This document shows positions 55,923 through 64,000 of a stretch of DNA of 64,000 nt, one piece after another. The stretch lies in NCBI GenBank assembly GCA_964609675.1, contig CAZSRX010000010.1:31145-95144 (forward strand), in the 5' to 3' direction. The translations under genes and the position numbers were made by a program. The number at the start of each line of letters is the position of its first letter. The stretch's first letter is position 1. The DNA is from CAZSRX01 sp964609675 [NCBI: uncultured Bacteroidota bacterium]. Its GTDB lineage: Bacteria > CLD3 > SB21. The notes beneath the pieces are model-generated. The model did not search any database, was not told the DNA's origin, and worked only from the letters and a program-made list of their open reading frames with translations.

Positions 55923-58900
55923 ATGAAAAAAACGGGTTACTTTTTGTTGGTTCTGGCATTGATTGCCACGGTAGGTTTAACATCTGTTTTTGCCCAAAAC
56001 AGTATGGCCAAGCAAAGCGCTGTAATTGAAAAACTAAGCGCTTTTTCTCAAAGCAATGGACAACCGGTTACCGTTCTTAAAGATGAACGTGGTGCCGTTA
56101 CCGTTTTATCCGGAAAATTATCCCGCCCGGTTCCTGTAGTTAAAATCGGAAGTGCGGCGGCCGGGGAATTCCTTGAAGATCACAAAGAAATCTTCAAAAT
56201 GAAAAGCTTAGAGGAAGAACTCTCGCTGGCTTCTGATTTTACGGATGGTTTTGGACTTGAACATATTAAATACAATCAAATATACAAAGGCATTCCGGTT
56301 TACAAACGTACCATGAATGTGCATATAGACAAGGAAAGAACTGTTCATGCCGTAACCACCAACTTTGTTCCTGAAATTAATCTCACCTCTGTAAATCCCG
56401 GTATTACTGAAAAAACAGCCATCCAGGCGGTTAAAACCGATAAGGCATTAATGGATATGCCCTATGAAAAAGCCGAGTTGGTAGTCTACTATGACGATGC
56501 AACCGGCGTTTCCCATCTGGCCTATGCCGTACACATTTCCAGCCTGCGTTATAATAAAGTGTTCATGGTTGACGCGGCAACCGGAAAAGCCATCACGGAG
56601 TTTGAACTCATGTACAGCGGTTCGGTCAGCGGCACCGGCACAAACGCCCTGGGCGGAACTGTAAACCCATTGTATTCCTATACCGGCACGGATTATCCAT
56701 ATCCGTCTCAATGGTCTGCCTATATGAACCCAACCAATGGTACGTGCCAGCGCGGAACATATAATATGATCGATGTTTCTAATCCGACCACGGGAAACGT
56801 CTTTGGTCTTTGTGCGGAACATACTAATTTATCTACAATCAACTGGGTTCACAGCGCCTCTTCGACATTTGGCACCACAGCCGACGGTACCATCAGTATC
56901 GCCGAACAGCGGGCCGCCGTTAGCGCAGCTTTTAACTTCCGCTCGACACTTAATTATTACAAAAATAAACATAACCGCAACGGCATCGACAACGCCGGTA
57001 TGGCGGTTGTTCATATTACCAACTGGTACGATTCCGCTGACCCGATCAACGCCTACTGGAGCGGCGATCCGTGGAATTATATGGCGTTTTCCAATGCGGA
57101 AGGTTCCACCACCTACAATCCGCTTTCCTGCGCGATTGACGTGGTTGCGCACGAACTTTCCCATGGTATTACCGATAAAACCTCGCAGTTAGCTTACCAG
57201 AATCATTCCGGCGCCCTGAACGAATCCTGGTCGGATATTATGGGCTGGGAAGTGGAGTATTACGCCACAGGACAGAGCGACTGGCTGATGGGTGAAGATA
57301 TATACAAATCCGGTACGAGCGCGTTCCGCAGTTTATCAACCCCGACCTCGTATTCCCAGCCGGATAAAGTCGGCGGCACATATTATGTGACCCCGACATC
57401 CAGCCCGTCTTCCAGCAATGATTACGGCGGCGTTCACACCAACAGCGGTATTCCGAATAAAGTGTTTTATCTTTTGGTAAACGGCGGCACGCATTACAGC
57501 GTAACGGTTTCTCCGTTCAGCACCACCTTATCCACTTCAGCCGATCAGGTCGGCTCGCTGGCTTACTTAGTGAACACCGGCGGATATTACACCTCCAGCA
57601 CCACTTTTGACCAGGCCCGTACCGTATGGGAATCGGCCTGCTCGGCACTGTACCCCGGCGATGCTACAAAACTTCTCAACGTTAAACGCGCATGGTATTC
57701 CGTAAACGTCGGTACCAATCCGGATGTTAATCCCAACAGCATCACCGTAACCGCTCCGAACGGCGGTGAAAACTGGACCGTCGGCACCAGCCGGAATATC
57801 ACCTGGACCTCCACGGGAACTATTTCCAACGTTAAAATCGAATATTCCACCAACAGCGGCACTAACTGGACCACCGTGGTCGCCAGCGTAAGCAACAGCG
57901 GTTCCTATGCCTGGACCGTGCCCAACACGCCTGCTACTACCTGCTGGGTCAGGGTATCTGACGCCGCCGCATCCGCCACCAATGATGTTAGCAATGCAAA
58001 CTTTACAATCAGTTCGGCTGTTACCAACAGCATCACCGTAACCGCTCCGAACGGCGGTGAAAACTGGACCGTCGGCACCAGCCGGAATATCACCTGGACC
58101 TCCACGGGAACTATTTCCAACGTTAAAATCGAATATTCCACCAACAGCGGCACTAACTGGACCACCGTGGTCGCCAGCGTAAGCAACAGCGGTTCCTATG
58201 CCTGGACCGTGCCCAACACGCCTGCTACTACCTGCTGGGTCAGGGTATCTGACGCCGCCGCCTCGGCAACCAATGATGTTAGCAATGCAAACTTCACGAT
58301 TGCCACCAGCGGCGGATACATCACCGCTGAAACCGAATCCAACAACACCAGCGGTACGGCCAACGGACCGGTCGGATCCGGTGTTGCCGTAAGCGGATCG
58401 GTCAGTTCCTCTACGGATGAAGATTACTTCACCTTTACCACCGGCTCTACCGGCACAATCAGCGTCTCACTGTCGATTGCCACCAGCGCCGATTTAGACT
58501 GGTACTTATACGACGCCAGCCTGACTGAAAAAGCCAAGGGTTATACCACCGCCAATCCGGAAACCGGCAGTTACGCCAGCGCTCCGGCCGGAACCTATTA
58601 CATTAAAGTCAAAGGCTACAGCGGAGCCACCAGCGCGTACACGCTGAATGTTACTTACCCGGGCGCAGCGGCCAACAGCATCACCGTAACCGCTCCGAAC
58701 GGCGGCGAAAACTGGACCGTAGGCGCCAGCAAGAACATCACCTGGACCTCCACCGGTTCGATTGCAAACGTCAAGATTGAGTATTCCACCAACAGCGGCA
58801 CCAACTGGACCACCGTGGTCGCCAGCACAACGAATAGCGGCACTTATGCCTGGACGGTTCCGAACACCGCTTCCACCACCTGCCGTGTCCGTGTAAGCGA

Positions 58901-59648
58901 TGCCGCCGCTTCGGCAACCAATGACATCAGCAATGCCAATTTTACCATCAGTTCGGGTATGCTGTATGTAACCGAAACCACCGCGGCTAATGACGCGATC
59001 AGTTCCGCTCAGAATGTGGCTTCGATTCCGGCGCAGATCACCGGTAAATTTACATCCACTTCCGACAACTACGATTACTACAAATTCCCGATCGCCGCAA
59101 ATCAGACTATATCCGTAACCATGACGGTGCCTTCCACGGTAGATTATGACCTGTACCTGAAGAATTCCTCGGGCACTAATTTAAAGTCCGGCACGCTCGG
59201 CACGGGTAAGACGGAATCCTTCACCTACACGAACGGTTCCACGGCGACGACGCTGTATCTTGCCGCCTACCGTTACAGCGGCACCAGCACGACCGCGTAT
59301 GTGATTACCGTCAGTATCACGTCGGGCGTTATGGCGGGCAATGGCGGCGGCTTGGACCTGGACATGCCGAAGAAGACAACCCTCATCGGCAACTATCCGA
59401 ACCCGTTTAATCCGAGCACCAGCATTGATTTCGAAATCGCCAAAGCCGGTAACACTACGCTGAAGATTTACAATCTGCTCGGCCAGGAAGTCCGGACGCT
59501 CGTCAACGGTTATGTCCATGAAGGAAAACATACCGCTATATGGGACGGCCGCAACAACGCCGGTAATTTCGTCTCCTCAGGCCTGTACGTGTACCGCCTG
59601 CAGGTCGGCGACTTTGTGGCCACCAAGAAGATGCATTTGGTTAAGTAA
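55923..59648 (+). CDS. Secreted M4 (thermolysin-like) metallopeptidase with Ig-like, PPC and type IX sorting domains
   Basis: This exported protease has 1241 residues. A signal peptide is followed by an FTP/PepSY propeptide (about 40-220) and the M4 catalytic domain (about 235-595) with zinc ligands H410 and H414 (HELSH) and E434 (NESWSD); the spacing to the last Glu is exactly that of thermolysin. C-terminal domains are two nearly identical 97-residue Ig-like repeats (605-701 and 702-798, each starting NSITVTAPNGGENWTVG), a PPC domain (about 800-915), a third, more diverged Ig-like repeat (from 918), a second PPC domain and a type IX sorting domain (NYPNPFNPST, then SSGLYVYRLQ). It is thus secreted and anchored at the cell surface by PorU/PorV. 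Confidence 0.93.
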   Translation: MKKTGYFLLVLALIATVGLTSVFAQNSMAKQSAVIEKLSAFSQSNGQPVTVLKDERGAVTVLSGKLSRPVPVVKIGSAAAGEFLEDHKEIFKMKSLEEELSLASDFTDGFGLEHIKYNQIYKGIPVYKRTMNVHIDKERTVHAVTTNFVPEINLTSVNPGITEKTAIQAVKTDKALMDMPYEKAELVVYYDDATGVSHLAYAVHISSLRYNKVFMVDAATGKAITEFELMYSGSVSGTGTNALGGTVNPLYSYTGTDYPYPSQWSAYMNPTNGTCQRGTYNMIDVSNPTTGNVFGLCAEHTNLSTINWVHSASSTFGTTADGTISIAEQRAAVSAAFNFRSTLNYYKNKHNRNGIDNAGMAVVHITNWYDSADPINAYWSGDPWNYMAFSNAEGSTTYNPLSCAIDVVAHELSHGITDKTSQLAYQNHSGALNESWSDIMGWEVEYYATGQSDWLMGEDIYKSGTSAFRSLSTPTSYSQPDKVGGTYYVTPTSSPSSSNDYGGVHTNSGIPNKVFYLLVNGGTHYSVTVSPFSTTLSTSADQVGSLAYLVNTGGYYTSSTTFDQARTVWESACSALYPGDATKLLNVKRAWYSVNVGTNPDVNPNSITVTAPNGGENWTVGTSRNITWTSTGTISNVKIEYSTNSGTNWTTVVASVSNSGSYAWTVPNTPATTCWVRVSDAAASATNDVSNANFTISSAVTNSITVTAPNGGENWTVGTSRNITWTSTGTISNVKIEYSTNSGTNWTTVVASVSNSGSYAWTVPNTPATTCWVRVSDAAASATNDVSNANFTIATSGGYITAETESNNTSGTANGPVGSGVAVSGSVSSSTDEDYFTFTTGSTGTISVSLSIATSADLDWYLYDASLTEKAKGYTTANPETGSYASAPAGTYYIKVKGYSGATSAYTLNVTYPGAAANSITVTAPNGGENWTVGASKNITWTSTGSIANVKIEYSTNSGTNWTTVVASTTNSGTYAWTVPNTASTTCRVRVSDAAASATNDISNANFTISSGMLYVTETTAANDAISSAQNVASIPAQITGKFTSTSDNYDYYKFPIAANQTISVTMTVPSTVDYDLYLKNSSGTNLKSGTLGTGKTESFTYTNGSTATTLYLAAYRYSGTSTTAYVITVSITSGVMAGNGGGLDLDMPKKTTLIGNYPNPFNPSTSIDFEIAKAGNTTLKIYNLLGQEVRTLVNGYVHEGKHTAIWDGRNNAGNFVSSGLYVYRLQVGDFVATKKMHLVK
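57735..58316 (+). repeat. Tandem 291-bp duplication inside the M4 gene
   Basis: Two copies of 291 bp (57735-58025 and 58026-58316) are identical over about the first 235 bp and differ only in the last 50 or so. Each encodes one Ig-like domain. A third, diverged copy begins at 58674. The near-identity points to a recent in-frame duplication. Confidence 0.85.
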
Positions 59649-59702
59649 TTATATGTACATAAACGTGGAGCATTTTAAATAATGTTCCACGCCTTGGAAA
59701 GC

Positions 59703-59740
59703 AACCCCCGATCGGAAAACCGGTCGGGGGTTTTGTTTTT
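59703..59740 (+). terminator. Intrinsic terminator after the M4 gene
   Basis: The stem AACCCCCGA / TCGGGGGTT, with an inner CGG/CCG pair around AAAA, is followed by a T-rich tail. Confidence 0.8.
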
Positions 59741-59750
59741 AAATTTTTTC

Positions 59751-59779
59751 TTGACACTTAACCTATATATATATATATG
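59751..59779 (+). promoter_or_regulatory. Candidate promoter of the FG-GAP/type IX cargo gene
   Basis: A perfect TTGACA (59751-59756) is followed by TATATG (59774-59779) with 17 bp between, inside an alternating TA run. It lies about 135 bp before the ATG at 59914 and directly after the M4 terminator; the 265-bp gap 59649-59913 holds no gene. The ATG has AGGGAAGAG about 10 nt upstream. Confidence 0.5.
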
Positions 59780-59913
59780 TTAGCGAATATGGAACGGAGT
59801 TGTCTTAAAGGCTTTATTGGACGGAATCGGAAACAGAATAACAATTGAAAAGCGATTAAAATTACTACATTTTACGCATAACGATTCGTAAATATTTTAG
59901 GGAAGAGTTTTTA

Positions 59914-61674
59914 ATGAAAAACGCGATAATCTTATTTGCATTATTGTCTGCTTCCACATTCCTCCACACCCAAACCAATCCAACACCCATCGCGACGATT
60001 GAAAGAGAGGAAGTTGGCGGCGGATGCTTTGGCCAATCTATGGATTATGGTGATATTAACGGCGATGGTGTTAATGATTTAGTTGTTGCCGATACCTATT
60101 ATGATGGACCTGCCGGCCAGGATGCTGGTCGCGTTTACATATTTTTTGGGAGAAATTTCAGTGGAACAATTTCAGCCGCTTCTGCGGATATTAAAATTGA
60201 TGGAACACAACCATTACAAAAATCCGGATTTATATTAGTGGGTAATGTCGACAATGATGATTATTCAGATATTCTAATTGCATCAGTTGCATATAAAGAC
60301 TCAATACATAATAGAGATGTTGGACGTACTTACCTTTTCTACGGAAAAAATCTGTTGGGTAAATCACAATTAACCGTTGATCAAGCGGATGTCCTATTTT
60401 GCAGTGACAGCACTTTAAAAAATTCTGGATCTTATGGACTTATGGACTTGGACGGCGACGGTAAAGATGATGTGTTTATTTCCGCCGGGCAAGCCATTCC
60501 CAATCATCCGGATGAATGGTATAATCGTATGTTTATATTTTGGGGAAAGAATATACCAACTCATGGAATATTAAGAGTTTTAGAGTCAGACTGCATTATG
60601 CAAGGACCTCTGCCAACTTATTTTTTTGGATATAATGCTGGTGGAAGGAACGCTTTTTCTAAAGGCAAAGATATCAATGGAGATGGAATTAAGGATTATT
60701 TCATTTCCTATCATAACGGATTACCGGAATATGTAGATACCGTGGGCATCTTCTTCGGAGGTAAAACGTACAACCAGGATACTATATTTTTCAGCCAGGC
60801 CGATTTAAAAATACTGCCTTTTTATGATCAGGGCGGCTATCTTGGGACGGGATTTATGTACGCCGGTTATATAACGGGTCAGAAAAACTTAAACATAATT
60901 TTATCTCGTTATAAGTACCGTTATACACCAGATTATAATCTCAGGTACGGCCGAGTTTATCTTTTTCCGGATGTTGTCTTTACAGACGATATAGATATTT
61001 CTCAGGCCAGCAACTTTTATTCAGGAACCATTGCCGGTATTTTCAACGGCGAATTCGGCACTACGGTATCAACGGGAGATATTAATCAGGATGGGCATGA
61101 GGAAATAGCAATAGGGTCTTTAGGCACGGGTAATATGGGTGCGCAGTTTTTATTTCAAGGCGAAGAGAAATATCAGGATAGCTTATCAGATAATGATGCC
61201 GAAGTAAAGATCATTGGAAATTCAAGTTATTCAGGCCTTCAAAATGGAAGTATTATTGTAGATATTATAGGTACAGGAAGACCTCAATGGTTAATAGCCT
61301 ATGACAAACGAGGTTCAAAAATTAATGGCTTCATTGATATTTATCCTTCTTCCGTTCTTACCGGAGTCCCTGATGATCCGAATCCGGTATTGCCCAAAAA
61401 CGCCGTTCTGTATCAGAATTATCCGAATCCGTTTAATCCCTCAACTACGATTAAATACGAATTGCCGGCTAATAGTAAAGTAGAAATTAGAATTTATAAT
61501 ATATTAGGACAGGAAGTTCGCTTGCTTGAAAAAGGTTCTAAAGCTATTGGCGAACATAAGATCATATGGGATGGCAGGGATAATCAGGGAAAGGCCGTTG
61601 CTTCAGGAATTTATATTTACCGCTTACAATTCAGGAACCAGATAATAAGTAAGAAAATGGTATTGGTGCGTTAA
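59914..61674 (+). CDS. FG-GAP repeat surface protein with type IX sorting domain
   Basis: This exported protein of 586 residues has a signal peptide (IILFALLSASTFLHTQ), integrin-alpha-like FG-GAP repeats with Ca-binding loops (DINGDGVNDLV, DLDGDGKDDVF, DINGDGIKDYF, DINQDGHEEIA) that should form one beta-propeller (about 40-470), a linker and a type IX sorting domain (NYPNPFNPST, then SGIYIYRLQF). It is probably a surface adhesin. Base composition is clearly more A/T-rich, especially at third codon positions, than the flanking genes. Confidence 0.88.
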   Translation: MKNAIILFALLSASTFLHTQTNPTPIATIEREEVGGGCFGQSMDYGDINGDGVNDLVVADTYYDGPAGQDAGRVYIFFGRNFSGTISAASADIKIDGTQPLQKSGFILVGNVDNDDYSDILIASVAYKDSIHNRDVGRTYLFYGKNLLGKSQLTVDQADVLFCSDSTLKNSGSYGLMDLDGDGKDDVFISAGQAIPNHPDEWYNRMFIFWGKNIPTHGILRVLESDCIMQGPLPTYFFGYNAGGRNAFSKGKDINGDGIKDYFISYHNGLPEYVDTVGIFFGGKTYNQDTIFFSQADLKILPFYDQGGYLGTGFMYAGYITGQKNLNIILSRYKYRYTPDYNLRYGRVYLFPDVVFTDDIDISQASNFYSGTIAGIFNGEFGTTVSTGDINQDGHEEIAIGSLGTGNMGAQFLFQGEEKYQDSLSDNDAEVKIIGNSSYSGLQNGSIIVDIIGTGRPQWLIAYDKRGSKINGFIDIYPSSVLTGVPDDPNPVLPKNAVLYQNYPNPFNPSTTIKYELPANSKVEIRIYNILGQEVRLLEKGSKAIGEHKIIWDGRDNQGKAVASGIYIYRLQFRNQIISKKMVLVR

Positions 61675-61693
61675 TCTATTAACTAAGAAACAG

Positions 61694-61747
61694 AAAGGAG
61701 GCTTGAATTTGTCGTTTAAAAAAAGGGCAGAGAAAATCAGGTGTTAG
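61694..61747 (+). other. Possible 12-codon leader peptide with strong ribosome binding site
   Basis: AAAGGAGG (61694-61701) is followed 7 nt later by a TTG at 61709 and a 12-codon frame ending at TAG 61747 (MSFKKRAEKIRC if TTG is read as Met). The stop lies in the loop of the first hairpin of the region. A second AAAGGAGG at 61841 has no start codon at a usable distance. A functional peptide is not shown. Confidence 0.2.
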
Positions 61748-61803
61748 CTGATCTCTCTGCCGGAGCGCATGATGAAAGATGACACCCTCAGTCATGCGCT
61801 CCT
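61726..61803. other. Two adjacent strong hairpins in the intergenic region
   Basis: Hairpin 1 (61726-61761) pairs GGCAGAGA with TCTCTGCC and ATCAG with CTGAT. Hairpin 2 (61762-61802) pairs GGAGCGCATGA with TCATGCGCTCC, 11 bp perfect. On the minus strand hairpin 1 is followed by seven T, so it has the form of a terminator in that direction, although no minus-strand gene lies upstream of it. The region 61675-62020 is otherwise without a gene. Confidence 0.5.
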
Positions 61804-61869
61804 AATTTAATTAAACTATGGCGTAAAAGCAATATTTCTGAAAGGAGGTGTAAAGAAAACAGGATTTCT

Positions 61870-61960
61870 CATCCCGACGTTGTCGGGATTCGAAATGACC
61901 GATAACGCCGGCATCTAGGTACTTCGGCCTTGCACAGTACCTGATGACCGGGGAGCGGCA
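61870..61960 (+). other. Structured leader before the second FG-GAP gene
   Basis: ATCCCGAC / GTCGGGAT forms a hairpin near 61871-61889. It is followed by a stacked stem in which CCGG-CATC pairs with GATG-A-CCGG around an inner GGTACT / AGTACC stem (about 61908-61951). The sequence ahead of the first hairpin and after it (TTTCTC, TTCGAAATGAC) resembles dispersed repeats I know from FCB genomes. No known riboswitch consensus is recognised. Confidence 0.3.
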
Positions 61961-62020
61961 ATTAACCGGCAAGTGAGGTATTAATTATTAAAAGTTTTAA
62001 TTGAATTAAGGAGATTAATC

Positions 62021-63229
62021 ATGAAGCAATCATTATTCGCGTTGGCGCTTATGTTAACAGCGTCGGTAGTATACGCGCAATCAAATCCGACATGGAACCG
62101 GGATACGTATGTATACGGCAGCAGCAGTCACTCGGTGTACAAACTGGCGATGACGGATATGAACGGCGATCAGAAGTCCGACATTATAGTCGCCGTGAAA
62201 TACACGCCGATTTACTTAACGCAGGGATTCGCCATCAGTTACCGGCCGAATAACGGAACGGGATCGTTCCAGAATGAATCATGCCTGAAAATCTACGGAG
62301 CACAGAACACGGATTACGCGTTTAAAGATATGGATACAATTGACGCGGACAAAAGCGGCGTCATGGAACTTGCCGTGTCGTACAGTAAAACGATATCCGG
62401 CGCGACCACCTATCATGTGGATATTCTGAAAATGAACGGTTCCGCACTTGAGGTTTATTATACCATTAACGTACCATCAGGAATAGCCCAGCTAGTTAAA
62501 TCTGGTTATTTTGATGGTTTTGAAAATGATATTAAAAGATTAGGTGATTTAGCAATTGGTTCAGGGAATAAAGTTTACATTTATAAAAACAATGGAAATG
62601 TCCTGCCGCCGTATTATAAATTCGGTGATTTAGCAAGTGGCGCTCCTGATTTCACAATACAATCAACAGGTATGAATAACATCAAGTCGGTAAGCATCGG
62701 CGAATTTTATAATTCGGGATACGGGTATGATCTGAATGTGGGATATGATGAAGTGGTCATATTAGATGACGCGGGATCTAGCAGCACGTCATTCCGCCGT
62801 TGGAAGAATAATACCCCGCAGGCAGGAGCGAACTGGTTCGTGCAGGAATCGGGCGATCCACTGGTAAGCACCATTCCGGGTTACGGCTGGACGCGCGGTT
62901 ATGCTTACAAAGCTTTAAATACCAGTGATTTCAATGCGGACAATAAACAGGATTTTATTTATGAGCCCGGCATCCGCTTAAACGCTTCGGGATCTCCATT
63001 GTCATGGCCAACCAATGTGAATAGAGAGGTTTATTGTCCTACTTTTCCTCCTTACCCGGCTGTACCGGAACAACTGGCGGTTGCCGATATCAATAATGAC
63101 GGAAAGAATGATGTTATAAGCAATTTTTCTACGAATATAGATTATTGGACAACCAATCCTTTTGTTTGTTATAACGACGGGGCGAATAGTTTACCGGATG
63201 ACAATGCCGATATTGATTTTTATAATTAG
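62021..63229 (+). pseudogene. FG-GAP repeat exported protein, apparently cut short by an insertion sequence
   Basis: This protein of 402 residues starts with a signal peptide (LFALALMLTASVVYAQ) and has FG-GAP/VCBS loops (DMNGDQKSDII, DFNADNKQDFI, DINNDGKNDVI). Unlike the similar proteins in this window it has no type IX sorting domain; it stops at a TAG just where sequence linked to a transposase begins. The simplest reading is a longer surface protein truncated by IS insertion; a genuine short secreted protein is possible. Residues about 150-215 use A/T-rich codons unlike the rest. The ATG at 62021 has AAGGAG upstream. Confidence 0.6.
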
Positions 63230-64000
63230 AGTTTCCTGAAAAAGTAACTTGATTTTTTACAATTTTTGGAATGCGGGGTGTGTCTTACCCTGGAAAAGTC
63301 GAAAATATATCATTCGAAACAGCCATCCCGGTACGTTTTGAAAAAAAACAAAAAAATATTGTTCCCAACGTACCAGATTGAGAACAAAGATCACCGCGCC
63401 AATCCACGATTCGGAGGTGTTTTGCAGCTTCGTCATTACATAATCCAAGCCATATTTTCGCTTACCCTGTCCGATCTTTCCCTCAATCGGAATCCTTTTT
63501 CGTGAATCCCGTGCTAATTGCCGCCGCTCTTCGGCGCTTAGGTTTTGTTTCTTCTTTCTCCGGTTGCGCCCACATAGCTGAATCCCATGTCCACGACACC
63601 AATCCATATTCGTTTTCGTACGATATTTTCCGTCGGCATAAATCTTCTTTGGATAATAACCATATCGTTGTTTGTAGTTCTCGGCGGCTTTTCGAACATC
63701 CCCGGCTTCATCATAATTATCCCATTGTATCGTATCAATACTCACAAAGCCTTCACTCAGACTCAATCCAACCTTGGCGCCAAATTCCACATCGCTGCCG
63801 CTCTTTCCCCGCTTCATCGGCCGGACATACGGCTGGTGAATGCTCACAATCCGATCCTCGCATCGATTCACCCGCTGATCGTACATGCTCTTTTGCTGCC
63901 GATATACTTCCTGAATGATCTTCAGATATTCCCGTTGCCGATCGTTTATATTAAACCGATAATGTAATATTACATAAATCGAGGATAAAATTATTGGGTT
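63230..64000. mobile_element. Insertion sequence of IS5 type, right part outside the window
   Basis: The DNA from just after 63229 to the right edge contains the C-terminal part of a transposase on the minus strand and its short 3' flank, beginning GAGTTTCCTGAAAAAG. The start of the element is inferred from the end of the interrupted gene. The other end and the target duplication are not in the window. Confidence 0.55.
63257..64000 (-). CDS. IS5-family DDE transposase, C-terminal part (cut by window edge)
   Basis: The minus-strand frame is open from the right edge to a stop at 63257, giving 247 codons. An internal ATG at 63886 is not the true start, because upstream in-frame codons continue the same domain (RQREYLKIIQEVYRQQKS). 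It carries the IS5-type catalytic stretch: RIVSIHQPYVRPMKRGK, VEFGAKVGL, YADGKYRT with the second Asp and RIPIEGKIGQGKRKYGLD with the final Glu. The N-terminal part with the first Asp lies outside. The enzyme would cut and rejoin DNA at the element ends. Confidence 0.85.
   Translation of the reverse strand, partial: NPIILSSIYVILHYRFNINDRQREYLKIIQEVYRQQKSMYDQRVNRCEDRIVSIHQPYVRPMKRGKSGSDVEFGAKVGLSLSEGFVSIDTIQWDNYDEAGDVRKAAENYKQRYGYYPKKIYADGKYRTKTNMDWCRGHGIQLCGRNRRKKKQNLSAEERRQLARDSRKRIPIEGKIGQGKRKYGLDYVMTKLQNTSESWIGAVIFVLNLVRWEQYFFVFFQNVPGWLFRMIYFRLFQGKTHPAFQKL

Noticed and set aside
57735-58960. Regular repeats taken as a CRISPR array
   Set aside because: The repeat unit is 291 bp, in frame, and encodes Ig-like domains; there are no short repeats with unique spacers.
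61890-61980. Structured segment read as a tRNA or a c-di-GMP riboswitch
   Set aside because: No cloverleaf with an anticodon loop and T-arm can be drawn, and the conserved GEMM loop sequences are missing.

Overview
The window looks like chromosomal DNA of a free-living Gram-negative bacterium of the FCB superphylum (Fibrobacteres-Chlorobi-Bacteroidetes and relatives). It encodes type IX secretion parts (PorU, PorV), several secreted proteins with C-terminal type IX sorting domains, a GWxTD protein, BshC, and large periplasmic propeller sensor kinases. Upstream regions carry sigma70-like boxes with 17-18 bp spacers and frequent Shine-Dalgarno sequences. This fits a deep-branching FCB lineage (Ignavibacteria, Calditrichota or KSB1-like) better than classical Bacteroidetes; the placement is inference.

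Layout. Positions 1-14186 (minus strand) hold five consecutive propeller sensor histidine kinases. The first four overlap by 4 bp; the fifth is cut by the left edge. Positions 14339-15925 (minus) hold four small membrane proteins. At about 16.1 kb the strand switches, and nearly everything to 63.2 kb is on the plus strand. 16199-20764 is rimO, a GWxTD protein, a THEP1-type NTPase, era and a small secreted protein. 20856-32019 is one tightly packed run: a stand-alone response regulator, a radical SAM protein, two glycosyltransferases with a flippase and a NodB-like protein, bshC, a membrane protein with a Gly/Cys tail, a nucleotidyltransferase-fold protein and a radical SAM/SPASM protein.

32238-40752 is the secretion block: porU, porV and a large secreted M6-like protein whose zinc-binding motif has been lost. 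40820-45592 holds a second flippase-type transporter, RNase R and an LptF/LptG permease. 45921-48805 is an Fe-S type Rrf2 regulator next to a CcoI/FixI-like copper P-type ATPase. 48903-55507 has a TPR/TolB-like propeller protein, an FAH-family enzyme (minus), a lipoprotein, a TrmA/RlmD-family RNA methyltransferase (minus), a PpiD/SurA-like chaperone and ClpS. 55923-63229 contains three exported proteins: an M4 metallopeptidase with duplicated Ig-like domains, and two FG-GAP proteins. The last of these ends where an IS5-type insertion sequence begins; its transposase runs off the right edge.

The most interesting parts are the translationally coupled kinase array without output domains, the membrane protein with a Cys-every-fourth-residue tail beside a SPASM radical SAM enzyme (29346-32019), the dead M6 peptidase-like protein beside PorU/PorV, and a 346-bp hairpin-rich region at 61675-62020 that no gene explains.
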